Source: Cupriavidus sp. MP-37
GTDB lineage: Bacteria > Pseudomonadota > Gammaproteobacteria > Burkholderiales > Burkholderiaceae
DNA length: 64,000 nucleotides
Reading direction: 5' to 3'
NCBI RefSeq assembly: GCF_020618415.1
Contig: NZ_CP085344.1
Span: 2,565,001 to 2,629,000, forward strand
Shown in pieces: positions 18,374 through 27,143 of the stretch. The first letter of the stretch is position 1. Every line of letters starts with the position of its first letter. Made by a program: the position numbers and the translations under genes. Under the pieces are notes generated by a model, which searched no databases, was not told the origin of the DNA, and saw only the letters and a list, made by a program, of their open reading frames with translations.

Positions 18374-19561
18374 CTACGATTGCGTCAGGCGTGCGCGGGT
18401 GCGCCGCGCCTGCAGATACGGGGTTTCCTGCGCGGTGCCGGGCTCCCAGCCGCCGGCCGGCAGGGCGACATTGCGCTCGCTGGGATGCTCGGCGATGAAG
18501 GCATGGTCCAGGCTGGTGCCGAGACCGGGGCCGTCGGGCACCACGATGCGGCCGTCGTCGGCCTGCAGCGTGCGGGTGACGGCCTGCGCCTTGCCCGGCC
18601 AGTCCGGCTCGAGGCGCTCCAGGATGAGGCCGCCCGGCGAGGTGGCGATCCAGTGCACCGCGGCGAATTCGGCCACCGGGCCGAGCGAGCCGGAATGCGG
18701 CGCCAGCAACAACGAACGGGCTTCGGCAAGCGCGGCAATCTTCTTGAGCTGGGTCGGCCCGCCAGTGCGGCCGGTGTCGGGCTGGACAATGTCTACCAGG
18801 CCGCTCGCCATCAGCCGGTCGAACTCGGCCAGCGTGCCGAGCCGTTCGCCGGCGGCAAGCGGCAGCGCGACACTGTCGCGCACGCGGCGCCAGCCATGGT
18901 CATCGTCGGGACCGACCGGCTCTTCCAGGAACAGCAGGTGCGCGCCTTCCAGCGCCCGCCCGACTGCCACGGCATCGGCACCGGTAAGCCAGGCCGGACC
19001 GTGCAGATCGACGATCAGGTCGATCTCCGGCCCGATGGCTTCGCGCACGGCCCACGCGCGCTCGACGATCTGCTGCGTGCCACCGACCTTGAGCGCGCGC
19101 ACGCCGCGCGCCACTGCCGCCCGTGCGGTCTCGGCATCCTTGACGTGCGCGTAATAGGAGACCCGGTCACGCAGCGCCCCGCCGAGCAGCGCGTGCAGCG
19201 GGCGTCCGAGTGCCTGTGCCTTGAGGTCCCATAGCGCCGTGTCCAGTGCCGCCAGCGCGCCCGCACCGACCACGCCGGTGTGGCCGTGCCCCATCAGCGC
19301 CACGCGCAGCTTCTGGTGCAGGCGCTCGGTCTGGAACGGATCTTCGCCTGCCAGCAATGGCGCCAGGTCCGGTATGCCGGCCGCGACCACGCGCGGCCAG
19401 CCGGAACCTTCACCGGTGCCGACCAGGCCTGCGTCGGTGGCAATTTCCACGAACAGCCAGTTGCGCCCCGTCGCCAGCGCGCTCTTGCCCGCCCCGCCCC
19501 ATGCCGTGTGGCTGGGGGCGCCGGCCTGCATCAGATGAACTTTGACCTGCGTGATTTTCAT
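18374..19561 (-). CDS. Mandelate racemase/enolase superfamily sugar-acid dehydratase
   Basis: 395 residues with the enolase-superfamily N-terminal capping domain and TIM barrel. Likely metal ligands are D185 (IVDLHG), E213 (FLEEP) and E239 (AAGERLG); the general bases are expected around K158 (ALKVGG) and H289 (LAPHSGS), giving a galactonate/mandelate-type barrel. Expected function: dehydration of an aldonate or aldarate to a 2-oxo-3-deoxy acid. It lies between the Bug protein and the RraA-like gene with 12- and 15-base gaps. Exact substrate (galactarate, glucarate, galactonate or another) cannot be read from sequence. Confidence 0.87.
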   Translation of the reverse strand: MKITQVKVHLMQAGAPSHTAWGGAGKSALATGRNWLFVEIATDAGLVGTGEGSGWPRVVAAGIPDLAPLLAGEDPFQTERLHQKLRVALMGHGHTGVVGAGALAALDTALWDLKAQALGRPLHALLGGALRDRVSYYAHVKDAETARAAVARGVRALKVGGTQQIVERAWAVREAIGPEIDLIVDLHGPAWLTGADAVAVGRALEGAHLLFLEEPVGPDDDHGWRRVRDSVALPLAAGERLGTLAEFDRLMASGLVDIVQPDTGRTGGPTQLKKIAALAEARSLLLAPHSGSLGPVAEFAAVHWIATSPGGLILERLEPDWPGKAQAVTRTLQADDGRIVVPDGPGLGTSLDHAFIAEHPSERNVALPAGGWEPGTAQETPYLQARRTRARLTQS

Positions 19562-19573
19562 CGTGTCGGGCGG

Positions 19574-20560
19574 TTATTGCGGCTTGATGTTCGCTGCCTT
19601 GATGAACCCGCTCCAGCGCGCCAGTTCTTCCAGGTAGAGCTTCTGGAAATCCGCGGGGGTCGCGCTGGCCGTGGGCTCCATGCCCATGGCCTGGGCCCGC
19701 GCCTGCACCGCCGGCTGGCGCATGGCCGCGTTGAGCGCCGCATGCAGCTTGTCGATGACGGCGGGCGGCGTACCGGCCTTCACCGCCAGGCCCTGCCAGC
19801 TGCGGATATAGGTTTCCTTCGGCAAGCCTGCGGCCGGCGCCGGCGGTGCCTTGACGCCGCTTACCGCGGTGGCCTGCATCACCGCCAGGGGCCGCACCTT
19901 GCCTGAATCGATGTAGGACTTGAGTGTCCCCGAGCCCAGGTCGAACATCACGTCCACCTCGCCCGACATCAGGCCCTGCAATGCGGGCGTACCGCCGCGA
20001 TAAGGAATATGCAGCGCCGGCATGTGCTCGGCGCGCTTGAGCAACTCGAGCGCCAGGTGCGACGACGTGCCGATGCCGCCGCTGCCGACCTTGACCCCGC
20101 CCTCCAGCTTGCGCGACGCCGCGATGACGTCGGCCGCCGACCGGTACGGCGACGACGCTGCCGCCAGCATGAAGACGGGCACGCTGGTCATCTGGCCCAC
20201 CATCGCCAGATCGGTGCGCGGGTTGTAGGGCACGCCGATCATCGACGGATTGGTGGCGAGGTGGATGGCCGCGAAGATCACCGCATAGCCATCGGGCGGC
20301 GCGGCCAGCGCGGCCTGGGTGGCGATGTTGCCCGAGGCGCCGCTGCGGTTGTCCACCACCACCGGCTGGCCCAGCGTCCTGGACATTTCCTCGGCCACCG
20401 CACGCGCCATGGTGTCGGCCGCGCCGCCGGGGGCAAAGCCGACGATCAGCTGGATCGGCCGGGACGGATACGGCGCGGGGGCAGCGCCAGCCGCGTGGAT
20501 CAGCCCGAAGGCTGCGGTGAATGAAAACGCTAGGCGCACGGCGCCCTTACCGAACTTCAT
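19574..20560 (-). CDS. Bug (TctC) family periplasmic binding protein
   Basis: A 328-residue tripartite-tricarboxylate-type receptor with a signal peptide at residues 1-26. The family fingerprint YPSRPIQLIVGFAPGGAADTMAR, VVVDNRSGASGNIATQ and HIPYRGGTPALQGLMSGEVD is complete. No TctA/TctB membrane genes are in the window, as is common for Bug proteins in Burkholderiales, which often carry many orphan receptors. It is the first gene of the minus-strand catabolic cluster, so it probably senses or captures the sugar acid. GGAG lies nine bases before the start. Confidence 0.94.
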   Translation of the reverse strand: MKFGKGAVRLAFSFTAAFGLIHAAGAAPAPYPSRPIQLIVGFAPGGAADTMARAVAEEMSRTLGQPVVVDNRSGASGNIATQAALAAPPDGYAVIFAAIHLATNPSMIGVPYNPRTDLAMVGQMTSVPVFMLAAASSPYRSAADVIAASRKLEGGVKVGSGGIGTSSHLALELLKRAEHMPALHIPYRGGTPALQGLMSGEVDVMFDLGSGTLKSYIDSGKVRPLAVMQATAVSGVKAPPAPAAGLPKETYIRSWQGLAVKAGTPPAVIDKLHAALNAAMRQPAVQARAQAMGMEPTASATPADFQKLYLEELARWSGFIKAANIKPQ

Positions 20561-20631
20561 GTCGGCTGTCTCCTGGTTCAGGTTTGGAACGGTTTCGCGG
20601 CGCCCCGCGGGCGCCGCGGCTTAGTGGGGGC

Positions 20632-21285
20632 TTAGTGGGGGGTTTCGATCATGCGCAGCAGGTCGTCGCGCGCCGATTCGGCGTGGTCCAGCGCGATGCG
20701 CGCCGCCAGCGCGCCGTCGCCCTTGCGCACCGCGGCTACCAGCTTGCGGTGCTGCGCAATCACCGCTTCCTTGCGCTGCGGCCCATAGCCGAGCGAGCGG
20801 CGCAGCGCATCGACCAGGCTGGAGCGCGAACCGAGCACGTCGACGGCGGGCTGGTTGCCGGCCACCTGGTTGAAGATCCGGTGGAACTCGCGGTTCGCCG
20901 CCACGCTGGCGCCAGTGTCGTCGCCGCTGACGACTTCCTCGTAGTGCAGGCGCGCCGCATCGATCCGCTCGATGTCCTGCGGCGTCGCCAGTGCCGCGAC
21001 CTTGGCCGCGAGCATCTGCTCGATCGCCCCGCGCATGTCGTAGATGTTGGCGATATACGCCGCGTCGACGGTGGGGATCACCGCGCCGCGATGCATCTGC
21101 ATGTCGATGATGCCCTCGCCCTGCAAATGCAGCAGCGCCTCGCGCACGGGGTTCAGGCTGACCTCGTAGCGCTCCACCATCTGCGCCAGCGTTATGTGCG
21201 CGCCAAGCGGCCAGATGCCGGCGGCAATGTCGGCGCGGATCTGTTCGCGCAGTCGGACGTAGGTGGGCGTGTTGATGCGTTGCAT
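20632..21285 (-). CDS. GntR family regulator (FCD subfamily) of the uronate/aldarate cluster
   Basis: 217 residues: a winged helix at about 8-75 (LREQIRADIAAGIWPLGAHI, SLNPVREALLHLQGEG, HRGAVIPTVD) and an FCD effector domain at 80-215 with NREFHRIFNQVAGNQ. It lies upstream of the Bug gene on the same strand and is divergent from the aldehyde dehydrogenase, with a strong palindrome in the 72-base gap between them, so it probably represses both directions. No good ribosome binding site precedes the ATG. The tandem sequence CTTAGTGGGG at the 3' end is a short duplication that includes the stop codon. Confidence 0.9.
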   Translation of the reverse strand: MQRINTPTYVRLREQIRADIAAGIWPLGAHITLAQMVERYEVSLNPVREALLHLQGEGIIDMQMHRGAVIPTVDAAYIANIYDMRGAIEQMLAAKVAALATPQDIERIDAARLHYEEVVSGDDTGASVAANREFHRIFNQVAGNQPAVDVLGSRSSLVDALRRSLGYGPQRKEAVIAQHRKLVAAVRKGDGALAARIALDHAESARDDLLRMIETPH

Positions 21286-21332
21286 GGTGGGAAACCCGGT
21301 TGCGTTTGGTAAAGCACGAGCTTACTATACAC

Positions 21333-21350
21333 TGGATTTTCCAAAATCCA
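21333..21350. promoter_or_regulatory. Palindromic operator before the aldehyde dehydrogenase gene
   Basis: TGGATTTTCCAAAATCCA is a perfect 8-bp inverted repeat with two central bases. A further AAATCCA half-site follows directly, reaching the ATG at 21358. A weak plus-strand promoter, TTGCGT (21300-21305) and TACTAT (21324-21329) with an 18-base spacer, would start transcription inside or beside this palindrome. GntR binding here would block it. Confidence 0.7.
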
Positions 21351-21357
21351 AAATCCA

Positions 21358-22791
21358 ATGCGATATCAGAACTACATCAACGGCCGCTGGGTCGACAGCG
21401 ACCGGCATGAACCTAACCGCAACCCGTCCGATTTGTCGGACCACGTCGGCGAAGCTGCCCTCGCCAGCCCGGTGCTGGCGCAAGAGGCCGTTGCGGCGGC
21501 CCGCGCCGCCTTTGGCGCGTGGTCCGAAAGCCCGGTGCAGCTGCGCGCGGACATCCTCGATCGCGTCGGCCATGAAATCCTGGCGCGCAAGGAAGAGCTG
21601 GGACACCTGCTGGCGCGCGAGGAAGGCAAGACGCTGCGCGAGTCCATCGGCGAGGTCGTGCGCGCGGGACAGATCTTCAAGTACTTCGCGCAGGAAGCCC
21701 TGCGGCCGCACGGACAGCTGGTGGCATCGGTGCGGCCGGACATCGACGTGGAAGTCAGCGCCGAACCGGTCGGCGTGGTCTGCGTCATTACGCCGTGGAA
21801 CTTCCCCATTGCCATCCCGGCATGGAAGATCGCGCCGGCACTGGCGTTCGGCAATTGCGTGGTGTTCAAGCCGGCCGAACTGGTGCCGGGCTCGGCCTGG
21901 GCGCTCGCCGAGATCCTGTCGCGCAGCGGCTTGCCGGACGGCGTCTTCAACATGGTCCTCGGCCACGGCGCGGAACTCGGCCCGGTATTGACGACAGCCG
22001 AAGGTGTCGCGGCAGTGTCCTTTACCGGCTCGGAAGCCACGGGACGGCGCATTGCCCGGACACTCGGCGGCACCGGCACGCGCCTGCAACTGGAGATGGG
22101 CGGCAAGAACCCGCTGGTGGTGCTGGGCGACGCGGATCTCGCCGTGGCGGTCGACGCCGCCGTGCAGGGCGCGTTCTACTCCACTGGCCAGCGTTGCACC
22201 GCGTCGTCGCGAATCATCGTGACCGACGACATCCACGACCGCTTCGCCGCGGCGCTGCTCGAGGCTACGCAGCGGCTGCGCGTCGGCCATGCGCTGGATC
22301 CGGCCACCGAAATCGGCCCGGTCGTCGACGCCAGCCAACTCGACAAGAACCTGCGCTACATCGCCATTGGCCGCGAGGAAGGCGCCGTGCTGGCGTGCGG
22401 CGGCGAGCGGCTGCAGTGCGCCAGCGACGGCTTCTATTTGTCGCCGGCGCTCTTCCTCGACTGCGACAGCGGCATGCGGATCGCTCAGGAAGAAATCTTC
22501 GGGCCGGTCGCGACCGTGCTGCGCGCGCGCGACAACGACCATGCGCTCGAGCTTGCCAACGACACCCCGTTCGGCCTGTCGGCGGGCGTGTGCACACGCT
22601 CGCTGGCGCAGGCACGCCGCTTCCGGCGCCATCTCCGCGCCGGCATGGTGATGGTCAATACGGCCACCGCCGGCGTCGACTACCACGTCCCGTTCGGCGG
22701 CACCAAGGCCTCGTCATACGGCCCGCATGAACAAGGATGGGCCGCACGCGAGTTCTTTACCGCCGGCAAGACCAGCTACATCCGCACCTGA
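21358..22791 (+). CDS. NAD(P)-dependent semialdehyde dehydrogenase (2-oxoglutarate semialdehyde or succinate semialdehyde type)
   Basis: A 477-residue class of aldehyde dehydrogenase. Active-site residues are N148 (PWNFP), K171 (FKPAE), E246 (LEMGGKN) and the nucleophile C280 (GQRCTASS), with FTGSEATG for cofactor binding. The N-terminus YQNYINGRW matches 2-oxoglutarate semialdehyde dehydrogenases, and the sugar-acid context makes that the favoured substrate, as the last step to 2-oxoglutarate. The ATG follows the operator without a recognisable Shine-Dalgarno sequence, so leaderless or weak initiation is possible. A porin follows on the same strand. Confidence 0.9.
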   Translation: MRYQNYINGRWVDSDRHEPNRNPSDLSDHVGEAALASPVLAQEAVAAARAAFGAWSESPVQLRADILDRVGHEILARKEELGHLLAREEGKTLRESIGEVVRAGQIFKYFAQEALRPHGQLVASVRPDIDVEVSAEPVGVVCVITPWNFPIAIPAWKIAPALAFGNCVVFKPAELVPGSAWALAEILSRSGLPDGVFNMVLGHGAELGPVLTTAEGVAAVSFTGSEATGRRIARTLGGTGTRLQLEMGGKNPLVVLGDADLAVAVDAAVQGAFYSTGQRCTASSRIIVTDDIHDRFAAALLEATQRLRVGHALDPATEIGPVVDASQLDKNLRYIAIGREEGAVLACGGERLQCASDGFYLSPALFLDCDSGMRIAQEEIFGPVATVLRARDNDHALELANDTPFGLSAGVCTRSLAQARRFRRHLRAGMVMVNTATAGVDYHVPFGGTKASSYGPHEQGWAAREFFTAGKTSYIRT

Positions 22792-22891
22792 CACAAACCA
22801 CGGCCACGCAGGGCCGTCCCCGCAACCCTGTGCGCAGTACCTTCCGGGGCGACCGCCGCCCCGGGATTCCTATATCCATGACGGAGACAAC

Positions 22892-23938
22892 ATGAAGAAA
22901 ATCATCGTGCCGCTTTGCCTGGCGAGCGGATTCGCGGCGCCCGCGCTGGCCCAGAGCAGCATCTCGCTGTACGGGCTCGTCGACACCACCATCCGCTACA
23001 CCACCCACGAGAACGCCGCCGGCGGCGGCAAGGTCCAGCTGGGCGACGGCGTGCTCACCGGCACGCGCTTCGGCATGCAAGGCACCGAAACCCTCGGCAA
23101 CGGCTATCGCGCCTTCTTCGTGCTGGAAAACGGCTTCCTGCCCGACACGGGCATGGCCTCGCAGGGCGGACGGCTGTTCGGGCGCAAGGCCTTCGTCGGC
23201 CTGGGCGGGGATTTCGGCAGCCTCAAGCTGGGCCGCGACTTCACCGTGATCCACGAGGTCATTGCCAGCTATGACACCATGGCGCTGCCCAACCTGGGGC
23301 TGATCGCGTTCCAGAGCGGCAACTACACCGGCGGCGTGCGGCAGGACAACATGCTCAAGTACTCCGGCGTCTTCGGGCCGGTCACGGTCGCCGCGCAGCA
23401 TGCCTTCGGCGAAGTCGCCGGCAGCTTCCCGGCGTCCTCCTCGACGGGCGCAAGCGTCACCTACAGCAGCGGCAACGTCAAGCTGGCCGGCGGCTACCAG
23501 ATCATGCGCGACACTGCCACCTACTTCGGCACCGCCGTGCCCGTGAGCGACCAGCAGGTGTGGTCAGCGGGCGGCACCTACCGCTGGGGCAAGACCCTGT
23601 TCAACGCCGGCTTCACGCGCAGCACCTATGACCGGGCGGGATATCGCGACAACGCCTATTACGCCGGCCTGAAGCATGCCTTCGACGATGCCTGGACGTT
23701 CTATCTCACCGGCACCTACGACCGCATGAAGATCAACGGCGACGGCGGCAACCGCTATACCGCGGCCATGATGTTGGACTACAACCTCAGCAAACGCACC
23801 GACGTCTATATCGAAGCCGATTACTCGTCGTTGACGGGGACGTGGCGTACGCTGGCGTCGCGGCCCAACTTCGTCACGCCGTTCTTCGGCCATGGCAACC
23901 GGATTGGCGTGACCACCGGGCTGCGCCACAAGTTCTAG
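22892..23938 (+). CDS. Gram-negative trimeric porin (OmpC/OpcP type)
   Basis: A 348-residue outer-membrane beta-barrel with a signal peptide ending at about residue 20 (ALAQSS). The mature start SSISLYGLVDTTIRYTTHE is the standard Burkholderiales porin opening, and the protein ends TTGLRHKF with the terminal phenylalanine needed for barrel assembly. GGAG precedes the start chosen at 22892. It lies 100 bases after the aldehyde dehydrogenase on the same strand, so it may provide outer-membrane uptake for the sugar acid or oligomer used by this cluster. Confidence 0.94.
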   Translation: MKKIIVPLCLASGFAAPALAQSSISLYGLVDTTIRYTTHENAAGGGKVQLGDGVLTGTRFGMQGTETLGNGYRAFFVLENGFLPDTGMASQGGRLFGRKAFVGLGGDFGSLKLGRDFTVIHEVIASYDTMALPNLGLIAFQSGNYTGGVRQDNMLKYSGVFGPVTVAAQHAFGEVAGSFPASSSTGASVTYSSGNVKLAGGYQIMRDTATYFGTAVPVSDQQVWSAGGTYRWGKTLFNAGFTRSTYDRAGYRDNAYYAGLKHAFDDAWTFYLTGTYDRMKINGDGGNRYTAAMMLDYNLSKRTDVYIEADYSSLTGTWRTLASRPNFVTPFFGHGNRIGVTTGLRHKF

Positions 23939-23952
23939 CCCTGTTGCCGGCG

Positions 23953-25191
23953 CTACCTGCCGCGGACCGAATCGCCGCGGCTGGCCGCATCGCTGGCGCC
24001 GGCCGGGCGACCTTCCGCGCGAAAGCTCATCGCGGCGCAGACGGCGCCCGCCGCCGCGGCGACGGCGGCGAGCCCGAAGGTATGCGCCGGCGCCAGCGCG
24101 TTCCAGGTCCAGCCCATCGCCAGCCCGCCCAGCGTGCCGCCGACACCGTAGGAGATGCCGGTGTACAGCGCCTGTCCGCGCCCCTGCAGCGGCCCGGCAA
24201 ACCACGCCTGCAGGCGCTTCAGGCTGGCGCTGTGGTGCGCGGCGAAGGTGGCCGCGTGCAGCACCTGCACCAGCGCCATCAGCCACACCCACTGCGCGAA
24301 GTAGCCGGTCAGGCCGAAGCGCAGCGCCGCCAGCACGAAAGTGCCGGCCAGGATGGTGCGCAGCGCAAAACGCGCGAACAGCAGGCCCTGGTAGTAGAAG
24401 AAGACGATCTCGGCGACCACGCCGATGGTCCACATCGCGCCGATGGCCAGCTTGCTGTAGCCCAGCGTCTCCAGCCACAGCGAATAGAACACGTAGAGCG
24501 CGGCGTGCGCGAACATCATCAGGAAGGCCGAGGCCAGGAACCAGGCCACGTCCGGGCGGCGCAGCAGCGGCAAGGCGCGCGGCGGCGTGGTGCGCGGGCC
24601 CTCGTCGGCGGCGTCGCGCATGGTCAGCACCACCCCGGCCAGGATCGCCAGCAGCGCGCTCGCCACCCACGGGAAGGCGCGCATGCCGACCGCCTCGAAC
24701 AGCGCCCCGCCGGCCAGTACCGCGCCGATAAAACCGAGCGAGCCGAACATGCGGATGCGGCCGTAGCTGTGGTCGAAGGCGCCGTGGCGGCGCAGCGTGG
24801 AAATGGTCAGGGCATCGCCCAGCGGCGACATCGCGCTGGTCAAGAGGCTCAGCGTCAGCATCATCGCCATCATGCCGCCGTAGCTGCCGACGCCGGGCAG
24901 CAGCAGGAACGCCAGCAGCGAGGTGAACGCGCTCACGCGCAGGATGCGCACGCGCGTGTGCATGACGTCGGAGAGCCAGCCCCACAGGTAGGGCCCGACG
25001 ATGCGGCTGACCTGGAAGCTGGCCATCAGCACGCCGATCTGCACCGGGTCGAAACCGCGGTCGGCGAAGTACAGGCTGACGTAGGGCGAGATCAGGCCGA
25101 CATAGCCGTAATAGCCCAGGTAGAACAGCCCGAAGCGGGCATAGTCGGGACCGCCGCCAGCGCCGGCGCCGCCCGCGCGGTGCGGCGTCAA
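23953..25191 (-). CDS. MFS transporter, 3-phenylpropionate permease (HcaT/LacY-like) group
   Basis: A 412-residue major facilitator protein with about 12 hydrophobic segments. The N-terminus FGLFYLGYYGYVGLISPYVSL and the GPYLWGWLSDVMHTRVRIL loop resemble the HcaT/MFS_1-like group that carries aromatic acids or nucleosides. The apparent start is a TTG at 25191, one base after the aroC stop, with no ATG before the first membrane segment. This spacing suggests translation coupled to aroC. Substrate unknown. Confidence 0.85.
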   Translation of the reverse strand: MTPHRAGGAGAGGGPDYARFGLFYLGYYGYVGLISPYVSLYFADRGFDPVQIGVLMASFQVSRIVGPYLWGWLSDVMHTRVRILRVSAFTSLLAFLLLPGVGSYGGMMAMMLTLSLLTSAMSPLGDALTISTLRRHGAFDHSYGRIRMFGSLGFIGAVLAGGALFEAVGMRAFPWVASALLAILAGVVLTMRDAADEGPRTTPPRALPLLRRPDVAWFLASAFLMMFAHAALYVFYSLWLETLGYSKLAIGAMWTIGVVAEIVFFYYQGLLFARFALRTILAGTFVLAALRFGLTGYFAQWVWLMALVQVLHAATFAAHHSASLKRLQAWFAGPLQGRGQALYTGISYGVGGTLGGLAMGWTWNALAPAHTFGLAAVAAAAGAVCAAMSFRAEGRPAGASDAASRGDSVRGR

Positions 25192-25192
25192 G

Positions 25193-26302
25193 TCAGCGGG
25201 TCTGGCCGGCCTGCGCGGGGATGCGCGGCGTTTCGACGCGGACGTCGCCGCACTGGGCGCGGTGGCGCAGTGCGTGGTCGATCAGCACCAGCGCCAGCAT
25301 GGCTTCGGCGATCGGCGTGGCGCGGATGCCGACGCACGGATCGTGGCGGCCGAAGGTCTCGACGGTGGCGGCATTGCCGGCCTTGTCGATCGATTCGCGC
25401 GGGGTCCGGATCGACGAGGTCGGCTTGATCGCCAGCGATACGGTCACGTCCTGGCCGGTGGAGATGCCGCCCAGCACGCCGCCGGCGTTGTTGGTGCGGA
25501 AGCCCGCGGCGGTCAGCTCGTCGCCATGGACGCTGCCGCGCTGGGCGACGCTGTCGAAGCCGGCGCCGATCTCGACGCCCTTGACCGCGTTGATGCCCAT
25601 CATCGCGTGCGCGATATCGGCATCGAGCTTGTCGAACAGCGGCTCGCCCAGGCCCACCGGCACGTTGCTGGCCACCACCTCGATGCGCGCGCCGACCGAG
25701 TCGCCGTCGCGGCGCAGCGCGTCCATATAGGTTTCCAGCTCGGGGATGATGTCGGCATTGGCGGCGAAGAACGGGTTCTCCGGCACATGCGACCAGTCGG
25801 TGAACGGCACCGCGATCTCGCCCAGCTGCGACATATAGCCCCGGATCTCGGTGCCGTACTGCTCGCGCAGCCACTTCTTGGCCACCGCGCCGGCCGCCAC
25901 CACCGGCGCGGTCAGGCGCGCCGACGAGCGGCCGCCGCCGCGATGGTCGCGGATGCCGTACTTCTGCCAGTAGGTGTAGTCGGCATGGCCCGGGCGGAAG
26001 GTCTCGACGATATTGCCGTAGTCCTTGCTGCGCTGGTCGGTGTTGCGGATCAGCAGGCAGATCGGGGTGCCGGTGGTCTTGCCCTCGAACACGCCGGACA
26101 GGATCTCGACCTGGTCCGGTTCCTTGCGCTGGGTGACGTGGCGCGAGGTGCCGGGCTTGCGGCGGTCCAGGTCGCCCTGGATATCGGCCTCGGTCAGCGC
26201 CAGGCCCGGCGGGCAGCCGTCCACCACCGCGCCGATGGCGGGCCCGTGCGATTCGCCGAAAGTGGTGACAGTGAAAAGCAGGCCAAGGGTGTTGCCGGAC
26301 AT
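25193..26302 (-). CDS. aroC: Chorismate synthase
   Basis: 369 residues, the normal length. It converts 5-enolpyruvylshikimate-3-phosphate to chorismate with reduced FMN, the final step of the shikimate pathway. Family motifs are [19 protein letters not shown] near residue 17, [42 protein letters not shown], and [17 protein letters not shown] near the C-terminus. The start [10 protein letters not shown] is the conserved N-terminus; the in-frame extension upstream is rejected. No strong ribosome binding site is visible. The MFS gene downstream is probably on the same transcript. Confidence 0.98.
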   Translation of the reverse strand: MSGNTLGLLFTVTTFGESHGPAIGAVVDGCPPGLALTEADIQGDLDRRKPGTSRHVTQRKEPDQVEILSGVFEGKTTGTPICLLIRNTDQRSKDYGNIVETFRPGHADYTYWQKYGIRDHRGGGRSSARLTAPVVAAGAVAKKWLREQYGTEIRGYMSQLGEIAVPFTDWSHVPENPFFAANADIIPELETYMDALRRDGDSVGARIEVVASNVPVGLGEPLFDKLDADIAHAMMGINAVKGVEIGAGFDSVAQRGSVHGDELTAAGFRTNNAGGVLGGISTGQDVTVSLAIKPTSSIRTPRESIDKAGNAATVETFGRHDPCVGIRATPIAEAMLALVLIDHALRHRAQCGDVRVETPRIPAQAGQTR

Positions 26303-26387
26303 GATGGAAACCGCACAGGAATTGGGGACGGCCTCCATTGTAAGGCCAATGGCCGGGCTCGGGCGGCCGCTGGCGGTGCCGGCAGGG

Positions 26388-27122
26388 TCAGGCGGCGGCG
26401 CTCTGCGGCATCGGCCGCCCGGCCAGTTCGGGGTAGAACTCGGCGCGCATCCGTTCCATATAGGCCACCAGGTTGGCATGGCCCTCGGCCGCGGTGCGGA
26501 TCGGGGTGTCGAATACGGGGCACAGCAGGCTGCCGGCGAAGGCGAACAGCGTGGCATCGGCCCCGCACGGCCGGTCGCCCATCAGGTAGCGCTTGTTACC
26601 GAGGATATCGGCAATCGAGGTCACGCCCTTGTTGGCCAGCGCCACCAGCTCTTCCTCGCTATGCCGGCCCAGGCCCTGCCCCCACAGCGTCTTGCGCACC
26701 TTGTAGCGCACCAGCCGCTCGGCCAGGCCGCGCACCGGTGCCGGCACGCTGCGGAAGAACTGCGCCGGCCCCTTGTCGAAATTGGCCTGGTCCAGCCAGC
26801 GCACCCGCGCCACCGCCCAGTACAGATGGTCTTCCATCAGCTTCTCGGCGGCCCAGGCGATGCCGCGCTCGGCCGCGCTCAGGCCGTCGTCGAAATCGAT
26901 GTGGTAGGTCTTCTCGATATGCCAGCGGATCATGGTGGAATCCGCCACGATCCGACCCATGTCGTCGAGGTACGGCAGCTTGCCCTTGGGCGCGCGCCGC
27001 AGGCTGCCCGGGCGCGCCGTGTACGGCAGGCCGGCCAGCTTGAGCAGCATCTCGGCCTTGGTGACGAAGGGGCTGGCATCGGGCAGGCCGAAGGCGGGGC
27101 CGAAGGTGTAGAGGGTAATCAT
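26388..27122 (-). CDS. Glutathione S-transferase family protein, metaxin/Faxc-like
   Basis: 244 residues. The N-terminal thioredoxin-like domain begins [23 protein letters not shown] and includes [22 protein letters not shown], with the cis-proline (KLPY) and the glutathione gamma-glutamyl contact (DST) of the family. The C-terminal helical domain ends in [23 protein letters not shown]. This subgroup groups with metaxin and failed-axon-connections proteins rather than classical detoxifying GSTs. It lies between the LplT-PlsC gene and aroC on the same strand. Reaction unknown. Confidence 0.85.
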   Translation of the reverse strand: MITLYTFGPAFGLPDASPFVTKAEMLLKLAGLPYTARPGSLRRAPKGKLPYLDDMGRIVADSTMIRWHIEKTYHIDFDDGLSAAERGIAWAAEKLMEDHLYWAVARVRWLDQANFDKGPAQFFRSVPAPVRGLAERLVRYKVRKTLWGQGLGRHSEEELVALANKGVTSIADILGNKRYLMGDRPCGADATLFAFAGSLLCPVFDTPIRTAAEGHANLVAYMERMRAEFYPELAGRPMPQSAAA

Positions 27123-27143
27123 CGGAGATCGCCTTTGCGTCAG

